Positions 1 to 13,126 of a stretch of 64,000 nucleotides of DNA are shown here, piece after piece. The DNA lies in NCBI GenBank assembly GCA_963693365.1, contig CAVNZM010000014.1:5642001-5706000 (forward strand), written 5' to 3'. The stretch comes from Amoebidium appalachense (Eukaryota; Ichthyosporea). Position numbers and translations under genes: made by a program. A model generated the notes under the pieces. That model made no database searches. It was not told the DNA's origin and was given only the letters and a program-made list of their open reading frames with translations. Numbering within the stretch: position 1 is the first letter of the stretch; each line of letters opens with the position of its first letter.

Positions 1-982
1 TCCTTCCGGACGTACTTGCGATGACTTGTGATGGGTATGTGCTCGTAAGTCTACCAATCACCACCAGTAGAAAGCGCTCACCCATCTTGCTTGATCATTT
101 TTGTTCCCATCCACAGCAAATTCAATCTGTTCCGCTGTTTATGAATCGTGCGCCTACTGCTGAAGAGGTTGCAAAGAACCCAAACCTGGCTGCTCTGGCC
201 AGTATTATCCACGATGAGTCGGATCCAAAAGGTGTGTGTGTTTGTGTGTGTGTGTGCGTGGGTGGGTGGGTGGGATAAATATGTGTGTGTGTATGTATGT
301 ATGTGTATGTGTGTGTAGTGTGTGTGTATGTGTGTGGTGGGTGGGTGGGTGGGATAAATGTGTGTGTGTGTGTATGTATGTATGTGTATGTGTGTGTAGT
401 GTGTGTGTGTGTGTGTGGTGGGTGGGTGGGTGGGTAGGGTGTGCACGTGTGTGTTTTGTGCGTGCGTGTTGTGTGTGTCTGTGTGTGTTTGTGTGTTTGT
501 GTGTGTCTGTGTGTGTTTGTGTGTTTGTGTGTGTGTGTGTGTGTGTACTCGGGGTGGCAAGCAGTCGTGTGTGTGTGTGTGTGTGTGTGTGTTGGGGGTG
601 CTGGGGGGAAGAGGGGGAGGGGGGTTGGTAGGTGTGTGTGTGTTGGGGGGGGGGGGGGGGGGGGGAGGGGGTTGGATGGGCGGTGTGTGTGTGTGTGTGT
701 GTGTGTGTTGGAGGGTTAGGTTGCCTAGAGGGGGAAGGAGGCGTAGGTGGGTTGCCGGGGGAAGGGGGGGGGGGGGGGGGGGGGGGTTGTTTGCTTGTGC
801 GTGGCTGTGCATCTGTCATCTGATTTTGTAAGTATATACCGTGGTGAATGGGTGACATTATGATTGTGTGTTGGTGGTGAGAAGGGGAAAGATGGAGGGA
901 CGGGCAGGGGAGGGGAGAGGGACGGGGTGTTGGGGCTGGGGGAGAGAGGGAGGGTTTGGGGGTATGGGGAGTTGGGACGGGG

Positions 983-1020
<38 letters not shown>

Positions 1021-1097
1021 GGACAAGAGTGTGTGGTTGCAGGGAGATATTTTTGGGGGTGGCAAAGGGATGTAGTTGTAATCTTGCCCCCCCCCCC

Positions 1098-1128
<31 letters not shown>

Positions 1129-3391
1129 ACACACACACACATCCATCCTCATATGATAATACCGACAAACACCTTTGACGTTTGCATTGAGTTCTAAAAC
1201 CCAAGCGGGCCAAGGCAGGGCTTTGCGTAACGATAATGTATGATTGCAAGTATATGATTGGTCAGGTTTAAAAGTTCTCTGACCTTAGATTCATCTCAAC
1301 TAATCCTACAACGGTAATTTGCGCAATGGCATGCCTTGCTCCGATTGTTACAGAATAAAATGCAACGGCTATAACATAACATAACATAACCTCACATTCA
1401 TAACCCGTATAAACAGTAAACAGGCAATATAATCTCTTGACTCATCACATAAAACATTCCCACGTATACACACAGAACACGCAAGATACTACAAAGACCA
1501 AGGAAACGCCGAATTCAAGAAAGGAGACCGAAAATCATACAAGAAGGCGATAGACCACTACACGGAGGGAATAAAGGTGAAGGATTGCCCTAGTGACATA
1601 CAGGCTACACTCTACTCGAATAGAGCTGCGGCAAATTTGGCGTTAGGTAGGTTGTGTGAGGGGTGTGGGGTGATGTGGATAATCGGGGGGGGGGGGGGGG
1701 GGGGATGTGGAGGGGGGGAGGGGGGATGGGAAGGAATGGATGGGGATCCGTTAGTGGGTTTGGAAGGTGCAAATCTGGCGTGGGGGTGTGGGTGGGTGGG
1801 TGTTGGTCTGTGTGTGGGTATGTGTGGATGGTGGTGGGGGGGGGGGGGGGGGGGGGGGGGGGAGGGGAGGGGGGGATGGTGTGGATGTGGGGGGGGGGTA
1901 TGTGGATGTGTGTGAACGGGGAGGAGGGGAAGCGGTGGGGGGAGATGGGGGAAGGGATGGAGGTGTGGCGTGATGAGTGTGGGTGGGTGGGGATGTGGAT
2001 GTGGAGGGGGTGGGGGGGGGGGTGGGGAAGGTGGGGGGGTGTGGAGATGGGGAGATGGGGTTGGTGTGTGAATGTTGGGGTAGTGGTTGTGAATTGGGTG
2101 TGTGTGTGTAAAAGAGGTTGTGTGGGTGGGTGGGTGGGTGGGTGTGCATGTGTGCGTGAGTGCGTGTGTGTGTGTTGTGTCTTCATTGCTCTTATCACGG
2201 AGGGAGCAAAGAGGTGGGGCTCCCTTGTGTACTTGTCCGCGGGGGGGGGGGGGGAGGAGGTGGGGGCTACCGATGGAGTAGAAAATATATATGTAGAAGT
2301 GGGGGGCTTTAGGCTGGACTTAGGAATGTTGTATGGTGTGTTTGGTAGCGGTATACGTGGGTTGGGGTGGTTGGGTGGGTTGGTGTTCGTGTTCGTGTTG
2401 GTGGGGGTGGTGGTGGTGTGTGTGTGTATGTGTGGGTGGGTGGGTGGGTGGGTGTTTTTTTTTGTTTTTTTTTTGTTTTTGTTTTTGTTTTTGTTTTTTT
2501 TTTGGGGGGGGGGGGTTGAATGGGGCAGGAGGGGAGGGGGGGGGGGAGAGGTGTTGTATGGAAGGTGTGTCCCACTCCCACCCCATGGTCATCAGGCCAA
2601 CCCTCCCCCCCCCCCCCCCCCCCCCCTTTTGAAGATGGGCTCTGCTTAAGACGCATACTGTGCGCATTGCTGATGTTGCATATTTGAATGTTTGCCTTTG
2701 CATGTGTCCTGCACCATGCTTCTCATTGTGTTGTGTACTTCGTGCCGTATTTCACATTCAACCCCCCCCCCTCCCCCCCCTCTCACAATCAGCTGCGTGC
2801 TCTCTCGCTCACGTTCACCCGACACAACCCTCAATCTTCACATACCCAATCCCTTCCCATCCCCCCCCCTCTCTCTCCCCCCCCTCCCCCCCCCCCCTCC
2901 CTCCCCCCTCCCCCTCCCCCCTCCCCCCTCCCCCCTCCCCCCCCCCCCCCCCCCCACCACCACCACACACACAAAAAAAAGAAAAAAGAATCACATTTTT
3001 CACCAGGAACAAGCTGCTCGTATGATGCTCGTATGTTTTACTCACTCATTTTTTCCATGTGGGCAGGAAACTATCGATCGACGGTAGAAGACTGCGATGC
3101 AGCCAAGAAATTGGACCCCCAAAACGTGAAAGTTTACTTCCGGGCAGCAAAGGCTCTATCTTCCTTGGACAAATTTGCGGAGGCGTACAAGTGGTGTGAT
3201 GACGGCCTTGCAATATCCTTTCATTGCTTTTTTGTTCTTTACTTTAACCCCCCCCTTCCCCCCCCCCCCCCCCCCTCCCTCTGGCCTCTGGCTCCCCCTC
3301 AACCCCCCCTCCCCCCCCCCCCCCCTCCGGGGGCACACGGGCGTGGGCGCGCAGACACACAAGCACACACACAAAAGCATAAACACGCACA

Positions 3392-3424
<33 letters not shown>

Positions 3425-3944
3425 GCACGCACATGGGCACCTTCAATCACCGCATGTTCGAATGGCAAAGTATCATGCATCTGATCACGTATGTGCACAT
3501 ACATATGCACGTACGTCATCCATCTTTATACACATGTACGTCATCCATCTTTATACACATGTACGTCATCCATCTTTATACACATGTACGTCATCCATCT
3601 TTATACACATGTACGTCATCTATCTTTATACACGTGCACATGCAAGCACACAGTTACACACACACGGACACCCGTAAGGGCACGTGTTCATGACACGCAT
3701 CCACTGGCACATGCACATGCACACATGCAAGCATGCGCACCAAGGAAAGAGACAGTGAGAGACGACGCACGGGGGGAGGCGGGGGAGGGGGGAGGGCGGG
3801 AGGGGAGGCGGGGAGGGGGGGGTGGCTGGGAGAACTTTGGAAAAGGTAGGCGTGCGTGCATACAAACACACACACACACATACATAAACACACACATAAG
3901 CACATGACAAACACACGCATGAGCACACGCACGCACGTGCGCGT

Positions 3945-3984
<40 letters not shown>

Positions 3985-4072
3985 GAGAGAAAGAGACAAC
4001 AGTGGTGGGGAAGAGAGAGAGAGAGAAAGAGAGAGAGCGCCAGAGGGAGAGAGTGGCGGGGGTGGCGGGCGG

Positions 4073-4114
<42 letters not shown>

Positions 4115-5638
4115 GGTAGACAGACACACAATTACACATACACTCACATGCGCACACAGACCCACACACACTCGGGCAGGCACACACACGTATTCACATA
4201 ACGCATGCGTGCATGCACACGGGCACACACACACACATACACGGACACACACACACAGAGATAGAGAGAGAGAGAGAGGGAGAGACAGAGAAAGAGAGAG
4301 AAAAGAGAGAGAGAGAGGGAGACAGAAACACACAGACACACTTGCACATCCCCCTCCTCCTCCCCCCCCCCCCCCCCCCCTCCCTTTCCTCCACACACAC
4401 GCGCACACACAAACGTACACACGCACACACACACCCATGATCCTTAACCACCCCTTACGTCGACCCAAGCAACTCTGCACTCGTCAAGGAGCGTGCGGAA
4501 ATCAAGACAAAACAGGTAGCGGCAGAAAAGAGACGGCGATTCCGTGAGAGGGAAGAGAAGAAGGAGAGAGAAAAATACGAAGGCATTTTGCAGGTTATCA
4601 AGGTAATTTTCAGGGATACATGGATATATCGTGGATATCTAATATTCCCCAGTTTTGATACATATATTTCCCGGGCTTTGATATGCCCTCTTTTGGATTT
4701 GACGCAGCACTTTTTCCCCGCTGGAATCTACCTTGCTCTCCCGGCTTTGACATTCCCCCTTTCCCGGCTTTGATATACCTCTCTCGGCTTTGAGATCCCT
4801 TCTTTCTCGGCCTTGCTATACCCATCTTCCGCCTGTGATATACCACTTTCCGCGGCATGGATATAGCCCTTTTCCCGGCTTGACTAGATCTTGTTTTCCT
4901 GACTGAGGTTTCTTTGTTTTGCTGGTTGGGATATCGCGTTTCAAGGCATGGTTATACTCCTTTTTTTCCGGCCCGGATATTTTTTTTCCTTTTGTCTTGG
5001 GATTGCTCCAATCAAGCGTGGAATTTTTTAATTGGGGAGGGGGGGGGGGGGGGGGGGGGGAGGGGGGGGATGTCGGGTTGAGGAGTGTTCGATACATTGT
5101 AGCTAAAGATATAGTTGAATTAGACAAACAAATAACCGGATACGACATATAAGTTGAAAGGCTGGATCATGGATATAGGCTTGATGGTATAATAACCCTC
5201 CTAGTGGATAAGGGTGTGGGGAGAAGTCGGAGGAAGTTGGGAGTGGTTGGGGAGGGAAGGGGGAGGGGGAAGGGGGGGTTTGAATCCTAGAGGGGGGACA
5301 AGAGGGAGGAAGAGAGACAGAGGGAGGAGAGGGGGAGCGGGGGAGGGGGGGGGGGGGGGGGGGGCTGGCTCTCCCTGTGCATGATGTGTTTTTGAGCATT
5401 ATGGATTTATGGATGTTGTGTGCTTATCTCTGCACGTTTACAAGGGTGCACTGCATAGTCCTCACAGATTGGTAGAAGGTAACCTGACTGCCTTAAAAGG
5501 CAACTGACGGGTGGTTTTAATTGGCCCTCAGTCACGTGGAATAACGCTGGGACCCCACCCCGAACAATTGAAGGATGCCGAGGCCAAGGGCAGACAGGTG
5601 GGTGTGTTGGTTGGAGGTGGGTGGGGGTGAGAGGGGTT

Positions 5639-5720
<82 letters not shown>

Positions 5721-6300
5721 AGGGTGAAGAAGGGGGGAGGGGGACGGGTCACGGGGGGTTGTGTGGATGTGTGTGTGCGGGTAATATGGGTGTGGGTGTG
5801 GGGGAGTGAGTGGGTGGGTGGGTGGGTGATGTGCTTGTGGGTGTTGGTGTGGATTTGGATGTGGGTGGGTGCGTGTGTGTCTGTGTGTGTTTGCGTGCGT
5901 GTGCGCATGCGTGCGTGCGTGCGTGCGTGAGTGCTTGGATGTGTCTGTGTGTGCTTGCAAATGTATGGGTGTGTGCAAGTGTGCTTTTGGGGTTAGTCCG
6001 CGTTCTTAATGGGTGCATGCCCCTGTGGGTTTGTCGCCCTGTGTGTATGCCCTCTCCCTTCCCTCCACTCCCCCCTCCCCCACGATCTCTCTCTCTCTGT
6101 GCCTGGGCCTAAGGAATGATACCTTGTCTGATTCATTTCGGATGTGTACAGGTCAACGTGTTGGAAAATCCAACTCAGAGCATAGCCACGGTTGACTCAG
6201 AGGGTGTGGTATGATACCTCCCCCCCTCCCCCCCCCCCCCCCCCCCCCACCCCCCCCCTCTCCCCCCCCCCCCCCCCCCCCCCCCGCGCACATATGCACG

Positions 6301-6340
<40 letters not shown>

Positions 6341-7697
6341 CACGTGCTGCATACTTGAATTTTTTGTTTTTGCATGTGTCCTGCATCATGTCTCTCTTCC
6401 TGTATTTTTCCTTCGTACCCTGGGATAGGTTTCGCATGCCACCCCTTCCCCCCCTCCCCCCCCCCCCCCCCCCCCGCTCTTCACCCTCTCCACACACACC
6501 CTCTCCAAACAAAGACACCGATGGTTTATTCAAACCTAATGTGCTATTTAAGATAGGTAGGTAAATGAATCTGTACAATCCCAATTCAAAACAAAAGATA
6601 CAGCCATTCCTTTGGTAGAATTCCTTTGCTTACTATTCATCGAATGGGTAAACAATTTCCTTTACACAAGAACGTGTGTGTATTGTTTCCCCCAATTAAT
6701 ACACCCATTACCTTTGTAGAAACCCCATGCACAACACCAATCCATTAGACATACCAATTCTTTTCTATAGCATCATCACGCCTGTTCCCTTAAAACACCC
6801 TCCATGCAATACTAACACTAGAGATACCCCGATTTCGTTAACGATAGAAATGCCGGTTCTTTTTTTCAGCCCCAATCACAAATGTCCCCTTTATACACCC
6901 TCTTTGCAATACTAACACTAGATATACCCCGATTTCTTTAACAATCCCCCCTCCAACAGACATGCCGGTTCTTTTACTAGTCCTAATCACACCATTCCCG
7001 TTTATACCCCCTCTTTGCAATTCTAACACTAGATATACCCCGATTTCTTTAACAATCCGTCCAACAGACATGCCGGTTCTTTTACTAGTCCTAATCACAC
7101 CATTTCCCTTTATACCCCCTCTTTGCAACACTAACACTAGATATACCCCGATTTCTTTAACAATCCTCCGTCCAACAGACATGCCGGTTCTTTTACTAGT
7201 CCTAATCACACCATTTCCGTTTATACACCCCCTATGCAATACTAACACTAGACACTAGAGATACCCCGATTTCTTTAAATCTCTTTGTAGCCCCACCGAG
7301 ATTGACTGGCCTGTATTCTCCCTCTACCCCGAGGACAGCTAGCATCCACCAATCTCTTAAAAAAATTATCTATGCAATACTACAACAAGAAATACCCCGA
7401 TTTCTTTAACAATGCCCCGTATCACCCCTCAGATCCACTGGCCCGTGTTCTTCCTCTATCCCGAGTACAGCCAGTCTGACTTCATTGCTGCTTTTGCCGA
7501 AAACATCACCATGGAAGACATGCTCGTCGTATGCCACTCCCTCCCCCCCCCTCCCCCCCCCCCCCCCCCCCCCCCCCCCCCGCGTGCGCGCTTTGCCTCC
7601 TCCCGCCCAACACACACACATATACAAACACGCGTGCTATACACACACACACACAAAGTTACACGAACACAAACACACACGCACCCAAAGTTGCATG

Positions 7698-7754
<57 letters not shown>

Positions 7755-7755
7755 A

Positions 7756-7795
<40 letters not shown>

Positions 7796-8076
7796 TACAC
7801 CTCTTTACTACGCTGACACTTCTTTTCTTTAGGAGGTGTTTGGTTCCACACCGGCATGGGACCGTAAGGGGCAATATCGACCAGAGAACATAGACGTCTA
7901 CTTTGACTACACAGACGAAAAGAACGAATCCATCCTCGTTAAAGGTACACACATAACCCCCCCTATGTCTTTCCCTCGCGCTCTCTCTCTCTCAATTTCT
8001 CTCTCTCCCCCCCCCCCCTCCCCCCCTGCCCCCATACACACACAAACGAAACCCTCCTTCTCTCCATCCCCTTTCA

Positions 8077-8107
<31 letters not shown>

Positions 8108-8148
8108 CACGATCTACCCCCTTTCCTATTGACACACACACACACGAT

Positions 8149-8194
<46 letters not shown>

Positions 8195-8258
8195 ACACCA
8201 CCACCACCACCCCTTGCCCCCGCCCCTTCCGCCCCAACAAACACACATATACCTCTTC

Positions 8259-8294
<36 letters not shown>

Positions 8295-8823
8295 ACACAT
8301 CCACATGTCCACAGGCACACACACTTTACTGTAGCCGTGGCGTAAAAGTCCAAATATGGCAATCTGACTTGGTCACGTGATCACCCATATTTGGCACACG
8401 TGTCGCTACAGCCAACCAGCCACCACTCTCATATGACCGAGACCTGAAAGGGAAGGGGGGAAAGGGAGGAGGGGGGGGGGGGGGGGGAGGGGGGGGGGGG
8501 GGGGGGGGGGAGGGGGGATCGTTCACGTGTGTACATGCCCAAAGATCTCAAATGCACATACAAACATACCGCGACATACACACGCACACACACACACTCA
8601 GACACACACAAACATACACACACACAACCACACACACACGCACACGACCCCTCCCCTCCCCACACACACACACATGCCCCCTCCCCCCCCCCCCCCCCCC
8701 CCCCCCCCCTCACCAACACACATACACACCCACACACACACACACCTCCCCTTCCCTCCCCCCGCACACACACACGCAGCCTCCCTTCCCCTCCCTCCTC
8801 CCCCTCCCCCCCCCCCCCCCCCC

Positions 8824-8897
<74 letters not shown>

Positions 8898-9089
8898 TTT
8901 CCACATTTTCTAACTGATACCACTTGCTTACCGATGCACATGCACACAGTGAAACTGGACACACCTCTGGTGAACATACTCCGACACAAGAGGTTTGTCG
9001 TCAGGGGGGGAATACCCCAGTTCTACATGATCTCAAAGGACTCACCCTACCGGTCGCTCTACTTCTCAAGGTTCAAGGACGTGAAGTAA
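1..9089 (+). CDS. TTC4: TTC4/Cns1-type Hsp90 co-chaperone, 9 or more exons (5' end incomplete)
   Basis: Tetratricopeptide co-chaperone of the TTC4/Cns1 family, which binds Hsp90/Hsp70 C-termini in cytosol and nucleus. Exons by phase: (3-44), 117-231, 1476-1646, 3067-3212, 4459-4602, 5532-5597, 6152-6208, 7433-7528, 7833-7944, 8950-9089. Together they give about 362 residues, against 387 in human TTC4. The N-terminal VPLFMNRAP motif and the SIIHDE stretch match the family. TPR helices follow ([37 protein letters not shown]), then a charged helix (exon 4459-4602, rich in K/R/E). The C-terminal wheel domain comes last ([36 protein letters not shown], ending KDVK). All introns are GT-AG except 3213-4458, which is AT-AC. 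The donor at 6208 was chosen because only it keeps phase with exon 7433. The start codon is uncertain: ATG at 21 is in frame with open sequence to the left edge, and the family usually has a longer N-terminus. Introns are filled with (TG)n, (CA)n, poly-G and poly-C. Confidence 0.9.
2633..2765 (+). repeat. Dispersed intronic repeat copy (GGGCTCTG family), in TTC4
   Basis: Begins GAAGATGGGCTCTGCTTAAG and shares TTGCTGATGTTGCATA, TGCATGTGTCCTGCACCATG and TTCTCATTGTGTTG with copies in LST2 introns. Each copy lies beside or between poly-C tracts. No internal gene is visible. Confidence 0.65.
3213..4458 (+). other. U12-type (minor spliceosome) AT-AC intron in TTC4
   Basis: The 5' splice site reads ATATCCTTTC directly after codon GCA, matching the U12 consensus ATATCCTTT. 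The 3' end carries TCCTTAAC at 4441-4448, a U12 branch-site match, about 11 bases before the terminal AC at 4457-4458. Removing 3213-4458 joins codon GCA to GTCGACCCA in phase 0 and restores the conserved TTC4 order (KWCDDGLA then [14 protein letters not shown]). No GT-AG alternative keeps the frame here. The interior holds a 25-bp minisatellite, (CA)n tracts, GA-rich tracts, and poly-C and poly-G. Confidence 0.9.
3513..3635 (+). repeat. 25-bp minisatellite, about five copies
   Basis: The unit ACGTCATCCATCTTTATACA plus CATGT is repeated almost perfectly about five times in the U12 intron of TTC4. One unit has T for C in the CATC(C/T)ATC part. It is a direct tandem repeat without spacers. Confidence 0.85.
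4640..4990 (+). repeat. Degenerate minisatellite of CCCGGCTTTGATATACC-like units
   Basis: About ten diverged units of 25-35 bases, each with a core like CCCGGCTTTGATATACC followed by a T/C-rich stretch, fill the start of the TTC4 intron 4603-5531. No open coding frame is supported; the reading frames here simply follow the repeat. Confidence 0.6.
5641..5717 (+). repeat. (TG)n microsatellite
   Basis: Nearly 80 bases of uninterrupted TG in the TTC4 intron 5598-6151, followed by G-rich sequence and imperfect TG/CGTG repeats to about 5960. Confidence 0.9.
6780..7275 (+). repeat. Minisatellite of about 110 bp, 4-5 units, in TTC4 intron
   Basis: Units share the order CACTAGATATACCCCGATTT, then CTTTAACAATCC, then ACAGACATGCCGGTTC, then TTTTACTAGTCCTAATCACA, then a TTTATACCCCCTCTTTGCAA-like end. 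Marker starts recur near 6817, 6917, 7027, 7135 and 7250. A further partial unit (7380-7410) runs straight into the acceptor of exon 7433-7528, so the array has grown from sequence next to the exon. Confidence 0.85.
7301..7342 (+). pseudogene. Decayed duplicate of a TTC4 exon start
   Basis: About 40 bases match the beginning of the exon at 7433 (here [13 protein letters not shown], there [13 protein letters not shown]) and end in an in-frame TAG at 7340-7342. Both copies are preceded by ATACCCCGATTTCTTTAA, so exon start and intron tail were duplicated together as part of the minisatellite. If its CCGAG end were used as an acceptor it would act as a premature stop. I see no evidence that it is spliced. 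Confidence 0.75.
7701..7800 (+). repeat. (CA)n microsatellite
   Basis: Long CA run with a few A and T interruptions in the short TTC4 intron 7529-7832. It lies just downstream of a poly-C run, an arrangement seen repeatedly in this window. Confidence 0.9.
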
Positions 9090-9600
9090 TTAGTACTTTC
9101 ATTCCCCTGGTCTCTGGAACCGGGTTTACGTTTTTTTTGTTTTTTTTTCTTCTTTTTTTTCTTTTCTTTTCTTCCTTTTACTTTTTCTTCGATTTTCCTC
9201 ACTCTTTTTTGGGGAGGGTGGACTGGGGTGGGGAGGGGAGGGGAGGGAGGGGTCTTTTTGTACCATAAATTTTAATAGGACAAGGGGGTCTTTGGTACCC
9301 ATTGTTTTTATAGGACGGGGTGGGGTGGGGAAGGGGGGAGGGGGGGGAATTGGTTACCCAAGAACAGGACCGGGTGGGGGTGTGTGTGTGTGTGTGGGAG
9401 GGGGGGGGAGTCTTTGGTAGGGGAAAAAGAGCGGTTTTAGTAGGACACTACGGCCAGATATTTTCTTCCATGGTTTTCGTTGGTTGCCCCCCCCCCCCCC
9501 CTCCCTCCCCCCCCCTTCCTATCCCAACCTGAAGCGCGATGTTAGTTGTGATTGATTTTGATATATAGGATGTGTGCAAGGGGGGAGTTAAACGTGATTG

Positions 9601-9653
<53 letters not shown>

Positions 9654-10145
9654 ACGTGGTGTATCACGTCTACGGGATATCTGTGATATCTCGTTACATG
9701 CTCCCCATTAAACTTGAAGTCGTTAAATATGATATCGATATCCTTTTGTGAGGTACATCCCTAAATTTCCTAGATATATTGCACACACCATGCTGCAAAC
9801 CGAGTCAAGGCCTGGCACACGGGGCTGGGGGGGGGGGGGGGGGGGGGGGGGGAAGGGGGAGGGAGGGAAGAAGAGGGGGGGGGAGGGGGAGGGGGGGGGG
9901 GGGCTGGGCAGGCCGAGCACTGCCAGAGGAGGGTCGCAATTTCGCACCACATCCGGCAGGATGGTTCTGCTCTTTGCCGGAATCGATATCTGCGTTGGCA
10001 GAATATTGCTGTTCGAACAAACTTAAACAATATTCTGCTCAGATCTGGTTTGGTTTACACGGCCTATGAGCAGAAGATTGATTCTGCTCAAAGCAGGAAT
10101 TCGAACCCCCCTCTCCCTCCCCCTCTACACCCCCCCTCCTCTCAG

Positions 10146-10187
<42 letters not shown>

Positions 10188-10188
10188 T

Positions 10189-10280
<92 letters not shown>

Positions 10281-10515
10281 TGTGTATGTGCGTCTTTGTG
10301 TGTGTGTGTGCACGTGGCGCGGTAATGCCAATTGCAAGGTGTGCTGGTGTGCATGTGGTTGGGCGTGTACGTGGGCGTATGCTTGTGTGTGTGTACGTGC
10401 AGCACTGTGTACTTACACACGTATTGTGCATGTTTTTTTTGTTTTGCACACAGCAAAGTTCTGGAAGCCCAGAGTTGGGTGGGGGGAGAGGGAGGGCGGG
10501 TGGGTAGGAGGAGGA

Positions 10516-10564
<49 letters not shown>

Positions 10565-10700
10565 CAGGGCCGGGGAGGGCGGGGGGGGGGGGGGGGAGGG
10601 GGGGGGGAGGGAGGGTTGAAGGGGTACTGAAGTGCGCTGCATGATACCCCCATCCCTCCCCCCTCCCACCCTCCTTCGGCTCTGTCTCCCCTCCCCTCTC
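9090..10700. other. Intergenic, repeat-rich, no gene recognised
   Basis: Holds T-rich sequence after the TTC4 stop and a degenerate minisatellite at about 9246-9450 with GGTCTTTGGTACC and TTATAGGAC cores. A 48-base poly-G lies at 9603-9650. Two small perfect hairpins follow near 10000-10089, then CT and TG tracts at 10147-10310 and poly-G at about 10520-10561. No frame looks like protein once these tracts are discounted. Confidence 0.6.
9998..10089. repeat. Cluster of two hairpins with TTCTGCTC cores
   Basis: GCAGAATATTG (9998-10008) is the exact reverse complement of CAATATTCTGC (10028-10038). Just after it, GAGCAGAA (10068-10075) pairs with TTCTGCTC (10082-10089). TTCTGCTC also occurs near 9965 and 10032, so the cluster is built from one repeated octamer in both orientations. 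Confidence 0.7.
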
Positions 10701-10706
10701 CCTCCC

Positions 10707-11857
<1,151 letters not shown>

Positions 11858-12094
11858 GGATTAATGGATGGTGGTGATTGTGGTGCACATGGTTGTGGTT
11901 CAAAAGGGCCATCTTTATTTCTTTCTTTCTTTCTTTCTTTCTTTTTTTTGTGGTGTGGGTGCCAGGGGAGGGTGTGGGCCCCAGGGGGGGGGGGGGGGGG
12001 GGGGGCTTGGTTTCGACTGACCGACTGTGGAAATGGAAAGAAAGAAAAAAAGAAAAATATGCGTACGGCGTGGTTTCCTGTTTAGTTAAGGAAG

Positions 12095-12261
12095 CCGAAA
12101 CAAGGGACTGGGTGCCCTATTTCTATTCCCCCCCCCCCCCCCCCCCCCCCCCTCCCCCCCCCCCCCCCCCCCCCCCCCATCCACACACACACACACACAA
12201 AAAGGGGGAGGGGGGGGGGGGGGGGGGGAATAAAAATAGGGCACCCAGTCCCTTGTTTCGG
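12095..12261. repeat. Near-perfect inverted repeat with poly-C/poly-G inner arms
   Basis: The left arm starts CCGAAACAAGGGACTGGG at 12095 and runs into a long C tract. The right arm ends CCCAGTCCCTTGTTTCGG at 12261 and is preceded by a long G tract. The unique parts of the arms are about 37 bases with one mismatch (TTTCTATT against TTTTTATT). The C and G tracts extend the potential stem, and a CACACA stretch forms the loop. No protein is implied. Confidence 0.9.
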
Positions 12262-12276
12262 TTTGTGTGTGTGTGT

Positions 12277-12430
<154 letters not shown>

Positions 12431-12675
12431 GGTGCTGGCGGTGGCGAACGTTAATTTCTTTCTTTCTGTTTTCTTTCCTTCCTTACGTTATCTCTTTCTT
12501 CCTTCCTCGGGTTCAAAGGTTTTCTTTCATTCTTTTCTTCTTCCCTTCCTCTCTCCGTCGTATTCCCCCCCCCCCCTCCCCCCCCCCCCCCCCTCTTAGT
12601 ATTTCTCTTTTTTTTCATTTCATTTCATTTCTTTTTTCTTTGTTCTTTTCTTTAAAAGTTTCTCTTTTTTTTTTT

Positions 12676-12720
<45 letters not shown>

Positions 12721-13126
12721 AAGCTGATGATAGAACGTGCAAGTAGGATGGTGTATATGTCGTACAGTAAGATAGCTTATGGTGCTCATGACTCCCTCCC
12801 TTCCCCACACCCCTCTCCCCCCAACAAAAAAAGGATTTTTTTTTTGAAACAGACCGTAATGTTAGTACAAATTAGTGAGTCCATGGCCATCTCGAGCTCT
12901 GACCTTGTACCCACCCAAATATGGTGTTGTAGGACAAGTTGCCATTGAAATTCTTTTTTTATTACTCAAGAAGAAATCTTCTAGGGTTTAACAATGCCGG
13001 CCTTTAGCTGCACAGCCGAGAGCCGGGGTAGGAATAAGTAATATGTACGTAATGCTTGGGTATGAATGCTCCGAGAAAGATTTTACAGTGAGGGGGACGG
13101 CTGACTACAAATGTGAGTGTTTATGT

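Noticed and set aside
3513-3635. Regular 25-bp repeats resembling a CRISPR array
   Set aside because: Units abut with no unique spacers, and the context is a eukaryotic intron.
9738-9747. ATATCCTTTT, another match to the U12 donor consensus
   Set aside because: No coding sequence on its left and no TCCTTAAC-AC partner found at a sensible distance; probably chance in AT-rich DNA.
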